This document shows, one piece after another, positions 27,724 through 38,654 of a stretch of 64,000 nucleotides of DNA. The DNA is taken from assembly GCA_903926385.1 (NCBI GenBank), contig CAIYIS010000061.1, forward strand, positions 19,531-83,530. Direction: 5' to 3'. The notes beneath the pieces are model-generated. The model saw only the letters and a program-made list of their open reading frames with translations, did not search any database and had not been told where the DNA came from. The translations under genes were made by a program, and so were the position numbers. Each line of letters opens with the position of its first letter. Position 1 is the first letter of the stretch. Source of the DNA: an uncultured Bacteroidota bacterium. GTDB taxonomy: Bacteria; Bacteroidota; Bacteroidia; 2-12-FULL-35-15.

Positions 27724-28977
27724 ATGGAAATTCTAATTAAAAACATAAAACAATTAGTCCAGGTTGAAGTTGAACCCAAACTAAAGGTGTCAGGTCGCGA
27801 CATGAAACAGCTTCCTTGCATCGATGATGCATGGTTGGCTATAGAAGATGATACGATTGCCGGGTTTGGTAAAATGCAGGACTGGGAAGGCATTTCCGAT
27901 TGGTCTAACCTAACTGTTATTGACGCAACCGATAAAATTGTAATGCCGAGTTATTGCGACAGTCACACACATCTTGTTTATGCCGGTACGCGTGAAACAG
28001 AATTTGCCGACCGCATTAATGGCCTTACCTACGAAGAAATATTTGCAAGAGGAGGAGGCATTTTAAACTCTGCTAAAAAACTTGCTGAAGCATCTGAAGA
28101 GGAATTGATGCAAAGCGCGATGGTTCGTCTGGAAGAAATCATAATGCAAGGCACAGGAGCAGTTGAAATAAAAAGTGGCTACGGACTAAGTACAGATTCG
28201 GAACTGAAAATGCTGAGAGTTATCAAAAAGCTGAAGAGTATTTCACCATTAACTATTAAGTCTACATTCCTTGGCGCACATGCGGTACCTGCCAATTATA
28301 AAGGAAACAAACGAGGGTACATAGATTTGTTGACAAATGAAATGATGCCTATTATAGCTACCGAAGGGCTTGCTGATTATTGTGATGTTTTCTGCGAACA
28401 AAACTATTTTACAAAAGAAGAAACTATTGAGATTCTCAATGCAGGTAAGTGGTATGGGATGATTCCTAAAGTTCATGCAGAACAGTTAAGTAATTTTGGA
28501 GGTACTCTGGCCGGAGTAGAAACCGGTGCTATCAGTGTTGATCACCTTGAATATGTAGGTGAAAAAGAGATTGAGGCTTTACAGAATTCGGATACCATTT
28601 CCACTATATTACCAGGAGCAGCTTTCTTTCTTAATCTGCCATTTCCTCCTGCGCGCAAAATGATAGATGCAGGTTTACCGGTTGCTCTGGCAAGCGATTT
28701 CAATCCGGGTAGTTGTCCAAGTGGCAACATGAATTTGATGATGTCCATTGGATGCATTCAGTATAAAATGACACCCGAAGAAGTAATCAATGCAGCCACC
28801 ATTAACGGTGCATACGCCATGGATTTGAGTAAAACGCATGGAAGTATAGCTGTTGGAAAGCAGGCAAATGTTTTTATCACCAATAAAATATCAGGCTATT
28901 CCTTTATTCCTTATGCTTTCGGAAGCAATCCTGCAGAAACAATTATTTTAAACGGAAAATTAATTAATAGAAAATAA
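27724..28977 (+). CDS. hutI: Imidazolonepropionase
   Basis: 417 residues. It hydrolyses 4-imidazolone-5-propanoate to N-formimino-L-glutamate in histidine degradation. Amidohydrolase metal site and substrate motifs are present: DSHTHLVYAGTRETEFADR with the HxH pair near residue 81, the GGGILNSA loop, EIKSGYGL, HAEQLSNFGG, VDHLEY, and SDFNPGSCPSGNM with the metal-binding Asp. It begins a tight operon: 14 bp later comes ftcD, whose enzyme uses its product. hutH and hutU are not in this window. Confidence 0.96.
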   Translation: MEILIKNIKQLVQVEVEPKLKVSGRDMKQLPCIDDAWLAIEDDTIAGFGKMQDWEGISDWSNLTVIDATDKIVMPSYCDSHTHLVYAGTRETEFADRINGLTYEEIFARGGGILNSAKKLAEASEEELMQSAMVRLEEIIMQGTGAVEIKSGYGLSTDSELKMLRVIKKLKSISPLTIKSTFLGAHAVPANYKGNKRGYIDLLTNEMMPIIATEGLADYCDVFCEQNYFTKEETIEILNAGKWYGMIPKVHAEQLSNFGGTLAGVETGAISVDHLEYVGEKEIEALQNSDTISTILPGAAFFLNLPFPPARKMIDAGLPVALASDFNPGSCPSGNMNLMMSIGCIQYKMTPEEVINAATINGAYAMDLSKTHGSIAVGKQANVFITNKISGYSFIPYAFGSNPAETIILNGKLINRK

Positions 28978-28991
28978 ATCAAGAAATAACA

Positions 28992-30680
28992 ATGAATCAA
29001 TTAATCGAATGTGTTCCTAATTTTTCGGAAGGGAACGATATAAATATTATCAAACAAATTACCAACGAAATTGAATCTGTAGAAGGAGTAAAATTACTTA
29101 ATGTGGATCCGGGAAAAGCAACCAACAGAACCGTTGTTACTTTTGTTGGCCATCCTGAAGCTGTTGTAAATGCAGCTTTTTTAGCAATGAAAAAGGCAGC
29201 AGAATTAATCGACATGAGCAAACACAAAGGAGAACATCCTCGAATGGGCGCCACTGATGTTTGTCCGTTGATTCCTATTTCCGGAATAAGCATGGAAGAG
29301 ACAGCTGAATATGCAAAGAAATTAGGTGAAAGAGTAGGTAAAGAATTAAATATAGCTGTGTACTTGTATGAGGCTGCGCAAAAGGATGCAAATAGAAACA
29401 ACCTTTCCGTTATCAGAAATGGAGAATATGAAGGGTTCTTCAAAAAAATAAAACTGCCGGAATGGAAACCCGATTTCGGCCCTACTGAACATTCTGTAAA
29501 ATCAGGATCAACAGTAATAGGTGCCAGAGATTTTCTGGTAGCGTATAATGTCAATTTGAATACAACATCAACCAGAAGAGCAAATGCAATAGCATTTGAT
29601 GTTAGAGAGGCCGGAAGAGTGAAACGGGAAGGAAACTCTGTTACAGGGAAAATTGTAACAGATGATAAAGGTAATCCTATAAACATTCCCGGCTCATTAA
29701 AATGCGTAAAAGCCATAGGATGGTTTATTGAAGAGTATGGAATAGCGCAGATATCAATGAACCTTACAAATATTAATACAACGCCTGTGCATATTGCATT
29801 TGATGAAGTTTGCAAAAAGTCAAATCAGAGGGGAATACGAGTAACTGGCTCGGAGTTGGTAGGTTTGGTTCCTCTCAAATCAATGTTGGATGCAGGACGT
29901 TATTTTCTGGAAAAACAGAATCGTTCAACAGGTGTTTCTGAAAAGGAATTAATAAAGATAGCGGTTAAATCTCTTGGTTTAGATGAACTCGGTGCATTCA
30001 AACCCGAAGAACGAATCATAGAATACTTACTGAGTAATGATGCCTCATCTGCTCGGTTAATAAAAATGAACTTAGTTGAATTTGCTGACGAAACTGCGAG
30101 CGAAAGTCCGGCACCGGGAGGAGGTTCTATTTCTGCTTATATCGGAGCACTTGGAATTTCACTCGGAACAATGGTTGCCAATTTATCTTCCCACAAACCG
30201 GGTTGGGACGATAGATGGAAAGAGTTTTCTGATTGGGCAGAAAAAGGACAATTCTACAAGAATGAATTACTAAAGTTGGTAGATGAAGATACAAATGCAT
30301 TCAATCGAATAATGACAGCATTTGGATTACCTAAAACCACAGATGAAGAAAAAAAGGCAAGAACACTAGCTATTCAGGAAGCTACCAAATATGCTACTGA
30401 AGTTCCGTTTAAAGTAATGAAAACTTGTTTCGACTCATTAACCGTAATTAAAGCAATGACAGAAATTGGAAATCCAAATTCAATTACCGATGCAGGTGTT
30501 GGAGCGTTGTGTGCAAGGTCTGCCGTTTTAGGAGCCTTTCTCAATGTAAAAATAAATGCATCCGGATTGACTGATAAAAATTTCGCTTCCCAGATAATTG
30601 AGGAAGGCAGAGTGATTGAAACAAAAACTAAACTGATAGAAGAAGAAATTCTGAATTACATTAATTCGAAAATTAAATAA
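28992..30680 (+). CDS. ftcD: Bifunctional glutamate formimidoyltransferase / formimino-THF cyclodeaminase
   Basis: 562 residues, a fused two-domain enzyme. The formimidoyltransferase half (about 1-300) starts with IECVPNFSEGND and contains VGHPEAV, HKGEHPRMGATDVCPLIP and TRRANAIAFDVREAGR. The cyclodeaminase half (about 350-562) contains ETASESPAPGGGSISAYIGALG. It transfers the formimino group of formiminoglutamate to tetrahydrofolate and then releases ammonia, giving 5,10-methenyl-THF. It follows hutI directly and abuts the next gene with no gap, so the genes are co-transcribed and probably translationally coupled. Confidence 0.96.
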   Translation: MNQLIECVPNFSEGNDINIIKQITNEIESVEGVKLLNVDPGKATNRTVVTFVGHPEAVVNAAFLAMKKAAELIDMSKHKGEHPRMGATDVCPLIPISGISMEETAEYAKKLGERVGKELNIAVYLYEAAQKDANRNNLSVIRNGEYEGFFKKIKLPEWKPDFGPTEHSVKSGSTVIGARDFLVAYNVNLNTTSTRRANAIAFDVREAGRVKREGNSVTGKIVTDDKGNPINIPGSLKCVKAIGWFIEEYGIAQISMNLTNINTTPVHIAFDEVCKKSNQRGIRVTGSELVGLVPLKSMLDAGRYFLEKQNRSTGVSEKELIKIAVKSLGLDELGAFKPEERIIEYLLSNDASSARLIKMNLVEFADETASESPAPGGGSISAYIGALGISLGTMVANLSSHKPGWDDRWKEFSDWAEKGQFYKNELLKLVDEDTNAFNRIMTAFGLPKTTDEEKKARTLAIQEATKYATEVPFKVMKTCFDSLTVIKAMTEIGNPNSITDAGVGALCARSAVLGAFLNVKINASGLTDKNFASQIIEEGRVIETKTKLIEEEILNYINSKIK

Positions 30681-32957
30681 ATGTCGTTTAGTAGTACAAT
30701 CAGGAAAAGAATTAATAAGCATCCGTTATTCAGACGAATCTTCTTTTCATTTCCTTTTCGTCTGCTTCTTCTCGACATAAAAAAGAATTCAGCTTTACTG
30801 ATATTCTGGTTGTTTTTCTTTGGAGCTGTTACCAATGCCATATCACCTGCATACGGTGTAGCATTTCTCTTCTGGGGCCCGGAATATCTTGACAACTTAA
30901 ATTTCTTTTCTTACTTCTTATTAGGGTTTTCCTGCGGAGGTTTTATTATGGCTTATAACATTGCAAGCTTCATAAAAAACGCTTTTCGTTTTCCTTTTCT
31001 TGCTTCGTTAAGATTTCCATTTCTGAAATATTGTTTAAATAATTTCGTCATTGCATTAAGCTTTATTATTCTCTTTTGTTTTCAGATTTTCTGGTTTCTA
31101 AAAGGTGAAGATGTGATGAGTATTGGTAAAATTCTTTTTATGATTTTTGCTTTTCTCATGGGAATTGCCATTTCACTCTTTGTTTCTATCATTTACTTTT
31201 ATCGAACCAATAAAGATATCTTTAAACTTTTCGGACTAAAGCAGAAACCAGAAATGAGTGTAAAAACCGAAACGAAAATTACGGGAGAGCGAAACCTTCG
31301 ATTAATAAAAGAATCTCGCGACTGGTATGTTGAAACCTATTTAAGCACTCCCTTTAATTTGCGTTTGGTGAGACCTGTAAGCCATTATAAAAAAGAAATG
31401 CTAAAAGATGTTATACGTCAAAATCATCATTCAGCATTCTGGTTTCAACTCATTATTATTGGAACAATAATTAGTCTTGGATTATTGGGCGATATAGATA
31501 TTTTTCAGATACCAGCAAGTGCAAGTTTATTTCTATTATTTACTATGTTTATCATGGTCTATAGTTCATTCTACAGATGGTTCAGAGGGTGGTCTACACC
31601 TGTTTTTATTCTATTTTTAGTCGGCTTTAATTACATTCACAAAATCGAATTCTTATCAACTGATCGGGCCTACGGATTAAATTACAATACTACCAAATCT
31701 GAATATAGTTATGAAAGTTTTAAGAAAATTGACAAACAGTATAATTATTTAAAAGATGATTATAACCAAACTATACAAGTTCTTGAAAGATGGAAAACTA
31801 AGAACACTTCGATAGCACATCCTGATAAAAAACCGAAATTAATTTTGATCAATACAAGTGGCGGAGGATTGCGCTCTTCTTTATGGACTTTATACACGCT
31901 CATGTATGCTGATAGTTTATCGAATGGAAAGCTATTTTCTCAAACACAATTAATAACGGGCTCTTCTGGAGGAATGATTGGTGCTGCTTTTTTTCGCGAA
32001 TTGAATTTATTGAAACAAAAGAACCAAAGCACTAATATTTACGACAAAAAATATTTAACCGATATTTCCAAAGATCTACTTAACCCCATTGCATTTAAGG
32101 TAGCCACAAGCGAATGGTTGTTTCCGATGCAAAGTTTCAGCATGGATGGAAATCGTTATCCAAAGGACAGAGCGTATTCATTCGAAACCAAACTTGGGGA
32201 AAATCTGAATCACATTTTCAATAAACGCTTGGGTGATTATAAGTTTCCTGAAGAAAATTCGAACGTTCCAATGATGGTCTTTTCTCCATCGATTGTTAAT
32301 GATGGCAGAAAACTTCTTATTTCCCCCCTTGGAGTTTCTTATTTAACCCAAAACTCCAGAACTTCAAAAATATTTTACAATCGTTTGTTTGATGGAGTAG
32401 AGTTCTCCCGCTTTTTCAAAAAACAAAATGCTGAAAAAACATTATTCACTAGTGTGATGAGGATGAGTGCCACTTTTCCTTACATCTCTCCCGTTGTTTC
32501 ATTGCCTTCCGAACCAAGAATCGAAATTATGGATGCCGGATTACGCGATAACTATGGTCTCGAAACTAGCCTTCGATTTATAAAAACATTTAACGACTGG
32601 ATAGAACAAAATACAAGCGGAGTTGTAATCATTCAGATTAGAGACAAGCATAAAAATGATCAGATAGATGATAATCCTTCTACTACATTAATGCAAGCAC
32701 TAACTCGACCCATGGGAAGTTTCTATGGAAATCTTTTTGATGTTCAGGATTACAATCAAAACCAGCAAATAATTACTGCTGATTTATGGTGCAAGTCCAA
32801 AATCGAAATAATCGACTTGCAGTTGAGAAATAATTCTAAAGACCACATTTCTCTTAGCTGGCATCTCACTAATAAAGAAAAAAGAAAAGTACTTGCATCT
32901 TTAGATCTTCCCGAAAATCAAACAGCAATCAGACGAATTGTAGAATTGCTAAAATAA
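30681..32957 (+). CDS. Membrane-anchored patatin-like phospholipase
   Basis: 758 residues. The N-terminal 330 residues hold about seven hydrophobic segments (AFWFQLIIIGTIISLGLLG and others), so the protein is in the inner membrane. The remainder is a patatin-type hydrolase: glycine-rich oxyanion motif NTSGGGLRSS (about 390), nucleophile motif GSSGG (about 426, GxSxG) and the Asp of the dyad in DAGLRDN (about 617). Family members cleave acyl esters of phospholipids. The ATG follows the ftcD stop without a gap and truA starts 1 nt after its stop. A lipase inside a histidine-degradation operon has no obvious metabolic logic and may be only a co-transcription unit. Confidence 0.88.
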   Translation: MSFSSTIRKRINKHPLFRRIFFSFPFRLLLLDIKKNSALLIFWLFFFGAVTNAISPAYGVAFLFWGPEYLDNLNFFSYFLLGFSCGGFIMAYNIASFIKNAFRFPFLASLRFPFLKYCLNNFVIALSFIILFCFQIFWFLKGEDVMSIGKILFMIFAFLMGIAISLFVSIIYFYRTNKDIFKLFGLKQKPEMSVKTETKITGERNLRLIKESRDWYVETYLSTPFNLRLVRPVSHYKKEMLKDVIRQNHHSAFWFQLIIIGTIISLGLLGDIDIFQIPASASLFLLFTMFIMVYSSFYRWFRGWSTPVFILFLVGFNYIHKIEFLSTDRAYGLNYNTTKSEYSYESFKKIDKQYNYLKDDYNQTIQVLERWKTKNTSIAHPDKKPKLILINTSGGGLRSSLWTLYTLMYADSLSNGKLFSQTQLITGSSGGMIGAAFFRELNLLKQKNQSTNIYDKKYLTDISKDLLNPIAFKVATSEWLFPMQSFSMDGNRYPKDRAYSFETKLGENLNHIFNKRLGDYKFPEENSNVPMMVFSPSIVNDGRKLLISPLGVSYLTQNSRTSKIFYNRLFDGVEFSRFFKKQNAEKTLFTSVMRMSATFPYISPVVSLPSEPRIEIMDAGLRDNYGLETSLRFIKTFNDWIEQNTSGVVIIQIRDKHKNDQIDDNPSTTLMQALTRPMGSFYGNLFDVQDYNQNQQIITADLWCKSKIEIIDLQLRNNSKDHISLSWHLTNKEKRKVLASLDLPENQTAIRRIVELLK

Positions 32958-32958
32958 G

Positions 32959-33738
32959 ATGAAACACAAAAGATATTTTTTACAATTATCCTATAATGGA
33001 ACAGCCTATAGTGGATGGCAGATTCAAAGGAATTCTCCTACCACCATTCAACAAGTGTTGAATGAAATGCTTTCCAGATTGCTAAATCAAGCGATTACTG
33101 TAATGGGATGCGGACGAACAGATACAGGTGTTCATGCGAGAGAGTATTTTGCTCATTTCGATACATCTGTTGAAGATTTGATAGAAAATCAGAATCACTG
33201 GATTTTGAAATTCAATCATGCATTACCCAAAGATATTGCCGTTCAAAAAATTATTAAGGTAAATGAAAAAGCGAATGCCAGATTTGATGCTGTAAGCCGC
33301 ACCTATGAGTATATCATTACCAAAAAGAAAAACCCTTTCGAAATTGACAAGGCAACTTTTCTTTATGGGCAATTAAATATAGATGCGATGAATCAGGCCG
33401 CTCAACTCTTATTCGAGTATTCAGATTTTTCGGCTTTCGCAAAAAGCAATACTCAAAACAAAACAAACCTTTGTAATCTTTACAAAGCTGAATGGAGAGA
33501 AGAAAACGATTTATTAATTTTCACTATCTCTGCTAATCGTTTTTTAAGAGATATGGTTAGAGCCATAGTAGGAACCATGTTAAAAGTAGGAACAAGTAAA
33601 ATTACTTTGGAAGAATTTAGAAAAGTGATAGAAAGTAAAACACGATCCAATGCAGGGCTATCAGTTCCTGCCTGCGGATTATATTTAATAAAAATAGAAT
33701 ACCCAGATTCGGTTTTTGTGCTATTAAATGATTTTTAA
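32959..33738 (+). CDS. truA: tRNA pseudouridine(38-40) synthase TruA
   Basis: 259 residues, typical length. It converts uridines 38-40 in the anticodon arm of tRNAs to pseudouridine. The start (RYFLQLSYNGTAYSGWQIQ) and the catalytic motif GCGRTDTGVHA with Asp55 are textbook. Also seen are the RFDAVSRTYEYII segment and the late RFLRDMVRAIVGTMLKVG motif. The start is fixed by the 1-nt gap to the preceding patatin gene. It is followed 29 nt later by the ABC transporter gene, a frequent pairing in Bacteroidota. Confidence 0.96.
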   Translation: MKHKRYFLQLSYNGTAYSGWQIQRNSPTTIQQVLNEMLSRLLNQAITVMGCGRTDTGVHAREYFAHFDTSVEDLIENQNHWILKFNHALPKDIAVQKIIKVNEKANARFDAVSRTYEYIITKKKNPFEIDKATFLYGQLNIDAMNQAAQLLFEYSDFSAFAKSNTQNKTNLCNLYKAEWREENDLLIFTISANRFLRDMVRAIVGTMLKVGTSKITLEEFRKVIESKTRSNAGLSVPACGLYLIKIEYPDSVFVLLNDF

Positions 33739-33767
33739 TTTTAACTGAAAGACCTGCAAATAAATAA

Positions 33768-35540
33768 ATGTCAAAAGAAAATAAAATTACTGGTAAAGCT
33801 GTTGACCTTGCCATATTGAAAAGAATAGTTTCGTATGCCAAAGCTTACAAGTTTAACTTTACCTTGGCTGTTTGCACCACTGTGGTATTTGCATTTATTT
33901 CACCCATTCGCCCCATTCTCGTTCAATATACCTTCGATGAATATGTAGCCAAACACAATCCGGGGATGTTGTTAAATATGACAATAGTTCTCGTTTTGCT
34001 TTTAATTCTCGAAGCGTTTATGCAATTTGCTGACTCATTTCTTACCAATAGACTTGGACAAAATATTATAAAAGATTTGAGAGTTCAGTTATACAAACAT
34101 ATTACAAGTTTGCGTTTAAAATATTACGATAACACACCAATTGGAACACTTGTTACCAGAGCGGTTTCCGACATTGAAGTGGTTGCAGACATGTTCTCTG
34201 ACGGTTTGATCTCTATTATTGGTGATTTACTCAAACTATTTGTAATACTTGCTGTGATGTTGTTTCTAAATTGTCAACTTACATTGATAATTTTAATTCC
34301 TATTCCATTTTTATTAGTGGCAACATGGCTGTTTAAAAAAGCTGTTGCCGCTTCATTTCAAGATGTACGTACTCAGGTGGCACGTCTGAATGCCTTTGTT
34401 CAAGAACATATAACAGGAATGAACATCGTTCAGATTTTTAATCGAGAAAAAGCAGAGAGCATCAAATTCGATGCGATTAATACCAAACATCGTGATGCAA
34501 ACATACGTTCTATTAAGGCGTACTCCATATTTTTCCCAGTGGTAGAAATTCTATCTTCTGCATCATTGGGATTACTTGTTTGGTGGGGTGGCCGCGAAAT
34601 ATTACAAAAAATAACAACCATGGGACAATTGGTTGAATTCATAATGTTTCTCAATATGATGTTCCGACCTATTCGTCAATTAGCCGACCGTTTTAACACC
34701 TTACAAATGGGAATGGTTTCTTCGGATCGCGTTTTTAAAGTTTTAGATACAAATGAAATTATTGAAAACAAAGGGAAGACACCAGCCTCCAATATTAATG
34801 GTGCTGTAGAAATTAAAAATCTTTGGTTTGCATACAATGAAGAGGACTGGGTGTTAAAAAATATTTCATTTAGTGTAAAACAAGGCGAAACAGTAGCTTT
34901 AGTTGGTGCTACAGGTGCCGGGAAATCTTCAATTATTAATTTATTGAATCGCTTTTACGAATATAACAAAGGCGATATTACAATAGATGGTATTAATGTT
35001 AGAGATTACGAATTAACATCACTCAGAAAAAACATTGGAGTAGTTTTACAGGATGTATTCCTGTTTTCTGACACACTTGCTAATAATATTTCTTTAAACA
35101 ATCCCGAAATAACAAGAGAAATGATTATCGAAGCTGCCAAAACTGTAGGTGCTCACGATTTCATTTCAAAGCTCCCTAATGGATATGAATACAACGCTAT
35201 GGAAAGAGGAGCTATGTTATCGGTTGGGCAACGCCAATTAATATCATTCATCAGAGCTTATGTTTATAACCCCAGAATTCTTGTTCTTGATGAAGCAACC
35301 TCTTCAATTGATACGGAGTCTGAAAAATTAATTCAAAATGCCATTGATATCATCACTAAAAACAGGACCTCAATTATAATCGCACACCGACTTGCTACCA
35401 TTCAAAAAGCTGATAAAATAATTGTAATGGAGAAAGGAGAAATTATTGAAGTGGGAAGTCATCAGGAATTATTGAAACAAAATGGCCAATACAAGAGATT
35501 ATTTGAACTTCAATTTAAGGAAGAGGTAGCGGTTGGTTAA
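33768..35540 (+). CDS. ABC transporter, fused permease-ATPase (MsbA-like exporter)
   Basis: 590 residues, a half-transporter that works as a homodimer in the inner membrane. Six TM helices occupy about 25-320 (including TLAVCTTVVFAFISPIRPIL and LLKLFVILAVMLFLNCQLTL), with the coupling-helix motif NAFVQEHITGMNIVQIFNRE. The ATPase domain has Walker A GATGAGKSS (about 380), Q-loop VLQDVFLFSDT, signature LSVGQRQ (about 484; the usual LSGGQ has Gly in place of Val), Walker B ILVLDEATSSID and the AHRLAT switch His. Substrate cannot be told from sequence; lipid or drug export are usual. Confidence 0.94.
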   Translation: MSKENKITGKAVDLAILKRIVSYAKAYKFNFTLAVCTTVVFAFISPIRPILVQYTFDEYVAKHNPGMLLNMTIVLVLLLILEAFMQFADSFLTNRLGQNIIKDLRVQLYKHITSLRLKYYDNTPIGTLVTRAVSDIEVVADMFSDGLISIIGDLLKLFVILAVMLFLNCQLTLIILIPIPFLLVATWLFKKAVAASFQDVRTQVARLNAFVQEHITGMNIVQIFNREKAESIKFDAINTKHRDANIRSIKAYSIFFPVVEILSSASLGLLVWWGGREILQKITTMGQLVEFIMFLNMMFRPIRQLADRFNTLQMGMVSSDRVFKVLDTNEIIENKGKTPASNINGAVEIKNLWFAYNEEDWVLKNISFSVKQGETVALVGATGAGKSSIINLLNRFYEYNKGDITIDGINVRDYELTSLRKNIGVVLQDVFLFSDTLANNISLNNPEITREMIIEAAKTVGAHDFISKLPNGYEYNAMERGAMLSVGQRQLISFIRAYVYNPRILVLDEATSSIDTESEKLIQNAIDIITKNRTSIIIAHRLATIQKADKIIVMEKGEIIEVGSHQELLKQNGQYKRLFELQFKEEVAVG

Positions 35541-35584
35541 TGTGGTGAAAACAATTCCATACATTTTTTACCATTTTAGTTTTT

Positions 35585-38488
35585 TCAAATCTTTCCTTTC
35601 AAATATTGACCTGTATAAGAAGCCTTGCATTTAACCAAGTCTTCCGGAGTGCCTTCAAAAACTATATTCCCTCCTTTATTTCCTCCTTCAGGGCCAAGGT
35701 CTATTATCCAGTCTGCACATTTAATAATTTCAGCATTATGTTCAATTACTATCAGCGAATGACCTTGTTTTACTAATTCATTAAATGCATATAATAATTT
35801 TGATATATCATGAAAATGCAATCCTGTCGTGGGTTCATCAAATATAAACAAAGTGGCATCACTGCTGTTCTGTCCTATTCCTAAAAACGAAGCGAGCTTT
35901 ATCCTTTGCGCTTCTCCACCACTCAGTGTGCTTGACGACTGTCCGAGATGAACATAACCCAATCCTACGTCAGATAAGGGTTTTAATTTTTGTATTAGTT
36001 TTTTCTCCGTGTGAGTTGAATCTTCTGTTGTCGAAAAAAATGCAATTGCATCATCCACGGTCATGTCTAGTACATCAGAAATTGTTTTTTCGTTGAACAA
36101 TATTTCCAGTATCTCCTGCTTAAATCGTTTCCCGTTGCAGGCCTCACACACCAAATGAATATCGGCCATAAACTGCATTTCTATCTGAACTTCTCCTTCT
36201 CCTTCACACACCTCACATCGTCCTCCGTCCACATTAAACGAAAAATGTGAGGGCTTGTATCCTCTGTGTTTCGCCAGTGTTTGGTCTGCAAACAATGCTC
36301 TTATTTCATCGTATGCTTTCACATACGTTACTGGGTTCGAACGTGTCGATTTTCCAATCGGATTCTGATCTATCATTTCCACAGCCTTCACACTATTGTA
36401 GTGTCCTGTCAGCTTATCAAAACTTCCCGACTGCTCATTCGTTCCCCCATGAATTTTTTTCAATGCCGGATAAAGTACCCGTTTAACAAGCGATGTCTTA
36501 CCGCTACCCGATACTCCCGTTACCACCGTTATTGTATTTAGTGGAAACTTTACAACAAATCCCTTGAGGTTATTTTGTCTTACTCCTTCCAGTTGTATAT
36601 AATGATTCCAGTTTCTGCGAATCTTCGGCACCTCTATCTTTTCCTTACCGGTTAGATAGAGTGCTGTTAAACTTCTTTTTTCCGTTGCTAGTTTTTTATG
36701 ATCGCCCTGAAACACCAATTCTCCTCCGTGTGTACCTGCTAGAGGCCCTATATCTATTATTTGGTCTGCTGCACGCATTATTTCTTCATCATGCTCCACC
36801 ACTATCACCGTGTTTCCAATATCTCTCAGTGTATACAATACCTTTATCAGTTGCGAAGTGTCTCTCGAATGCAGCCCTATACTTGGCTCATCCAAAATAT
36901 ACATCGAACCCACCAAACTACTTCCCAAAGATGTTGCAAGATTTATGCGTTGCGATTCACCGCCCGACAATGTGTTCGACAATCTGTTTAATGTCAAATA
37001 ACCCAACCCTACCTCATTTAAAAACCTCAGTCGGTTTGTTATCTCTATCAATATTCGTTTTGCTACTTCCGTTTCATATTTGGTCAGTTCAATATTTTTG
37101 AAAAATAAATACGATTCACTAACCGGCATCAATACGATATCGTTTATAGATTTCTCTCCCACTTTTACATACGAAGCATCTTTCCTCAAGCGCGTGCCAT
37201 TGCATTCAGGGCATATCGTTTTTCCTCTATACCTCGACAACATCACTCTGTATTGAATTTTGTATGCCTGAGTTTCCAGATGTTTGAAAAAAGCATTTAA
37301 TCCCGAAAAATATTTATTTCCCGACCATAACAAACGCTTTTCTTTTTCCGTCAAATCATAATATGGTCGATGAATTGGAAAGTCAAATTTATGCGAATTA
37401 TTTACTAGCATATTTTTCCATTCTTCCATTTTATCTCCCTTCCAACACACAATCGCATCTTCAAACACCGATAAGTTTTTATTCGGCACCACCAGGTCTT
37501 CGTCCACACCAATCACGGAACCAAATCCCTCGCAGCTTTTACACGCTCCAATCGGGTTATTAAAACTGAAAAAGTGAGTAGTAGGTTCTTCAAACTTCAT
37601 CCCATCTAGTTCAAATCGGTTCGAAAACTCTCTAGAACCTCTGTTTTTCTCCGGTTGTTCTTCCTTACTTTTCTTTTTCCCTCCCTTTTTTACTTCCGTG
37701 TCCAAGTTAGTATTCCCCTCATTTGATTGTTCCATCACTTCTATCAAACATTCACCTTCTCCTTCAAAAAATGCTGTTTGCACCGAGTCCGATATTCTAT
37801 TCTCATTATCCTCATCTTCCTTCCTCACCACAAGCCTGTCCACCACAATGTATAATCCCTCTTCCTCCGTTATCTCCTCCAGCATAAATTCATCTATTTT
37901 ATGCACCATATCTCCTTGCTTCACTCTCGTAAATCCTTGTTGCGACAATAACTCCAACTGCCTCTGCCATGTCTTATCTCCATGCTTTTTTATTCTTGCA
38001 AGCACCATAAACTTGCTCCCCTCTTCCAATCCGTTCACATATTCCACCACATCCTCCACAGTATCTCGTCTCACTCTGTTCCCCGATTTCGGTGAAATAG
38101 TTTTACCCACACGTGCGTACAACAATTTCAGATAATCATATATCTCTGTTGATGTTCCCACTGTCGAACGTGGATTCCGAGAGTTTACCTTTTGTTCTAT
38201 CGCTATCGCAGGCGAAATCCCCTTTATATAATCCACATCCGGTTTGTCTATCCTGCCCAAAAATTGTCGTGCGTATGACGATAAACTCTCCACATATCTC
38301 CTCTGCCCCTCCGCATATATTGTATCAAATGCCAATGACGATTTCCCCGAACCCGAAAGTCCCGTTATTACCACCAGTTCATTTCGCGGAATCGCCACAT
38401 CTATATTTTTCAGATTATGTACCCGCGCTCCTTTTATTAGTATAAAATCCTGCGGACTCAATTCTTCTATTTTTTTCGTCTTTGCCAT
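35585..38488 (-). CDS. uvrA: Excinuclease ABC subunit A
   Basis: 967 residues. UvrA recognises DNA lesions for nucleotide excision repair, with UvrB and UvrC. Two ABC ATPase halves are present: Walker A motifs GLSGSGKSS (about 44) and GVSGSGKTS, and signatures [14 protein letters not shown] and [14 protein letters not shown]. Zinc-finger CxxC pairs are visible: [24 protein letters not shown] and CEACNGKR. A charged low-complexity insert (about 265-290, [19 protein letters not shown]) is not usual in the family and probably a loop. It converges with the ABC transporter. Upstream lie two pyrimidine-rich 21-bp arrays. The nearby coding strand is strongly purine-rich. Confidence 0.97.
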   Translation of the reverse strand: MAKTKKIEELSPQDFILIKGARVHNLKNIDVAIPRNELVVITGLSGSGKSSLAFDTIYAEGQRRYVESLSSYARQFLGRIDKPDVDYIKGISPAIAIEQKVNSRNPRSTVGTSTEIYDYLKLLYARVGKTISPKSGNRVRRDTVEDVVEYVNGLEEGSKFMVLARIKKHGDKTWQRQLELLSQQGFTRVKQGDMVHKIDEFMLEEITEEEGLYIVVDRLVVRKEDEDNENRISDSVQTAFFEGEGECLIEVMEQSNEGNTNLDTEVKKGGKKKSKEEQPEKNRGSREFSNRFELDGMKFEEPTTHFFSFNNPIGACKSCEGFGSVIGVDEDLVVPNKNLSVFEDAIVCWKGDKMEEWKNMLVNNSHKFDFPIHRPYYDLTEKEKRLLWSGNKYFSGLNAFFKHLETQAYKIQYRVMLSRYRGKTICPECNGTRLRKDASYVKVGEKSINDIVLMPVSESYLFFKNIELTKYETEVAKRILIEITNRLRFLNEVGLGYLTLNRLSNTLSGGESQRINLATSLGSSLVGSMYILDEPSIGLHSRDTSQLIKVLYTLRDIGNTVIVVEHDEEIMRAADQIIDIGPLAGTHGGELVFQGDHKKLATEKRSLTALYLTGKEKIEVPKIRRNWNHYIQLEGVRQNNLKGFVVKFPLNTITVVTGVSGSGKTSLVKRVLYPALKKIHGGTNEQSGSFDKLTGHYNSVKAVEMIDQNPIGKSTRSNPVTYVKAYDEIRALFADQTLAKHRGYKPSHFSFNVDGGRCEVCEGEGEVQIEMQFMADIHLVCEACNGKRFKQEILEILFNEKTISDVLDMTVDDAIAFFSTTEDSTHTEKKLIQKLKPLSDVGLGYVHLGQSSSTLSGGEAQRIKLASFLGIGQNSSDATLFIFDEPTTGLHFHDISKLLYAFNELVKQGHSLIVIEHNAEIIKCADWIIDLGPEGGNKGGNIVFEGTPEDLVKCKASYTGQYLKGKI

Positions 38489-38654
38489 TTGCTCAATTAA
38501 AAGTTCGTAAAATTACTTAAATAACACCATAATCATCCCTTTTCTTTTTTCTCAGTTTCTTCCATATCTATTCAACTTCTAACACGCCAACGTTCGATTA
38601 TTTTGGTCAAATTTCTGCCAAAATTGGTAAAACATGACAAACTGACCACTTTTT

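Noticed and set aside
28997..29815. 272-codon minus-strand ORF opposite ftcD
   Set aside because: It lies antisense to a well-conserved enzyme; its frame is open by codon bias of ftcD and it resembles no protein.
36661..38135. Several plus-strand ORFs opposite uvrA (up to 146 codons)
   Set aside because: Caused by the strong purine bias of the uvrA coding strand; Leu/Pro/Ser-rich nonsense.
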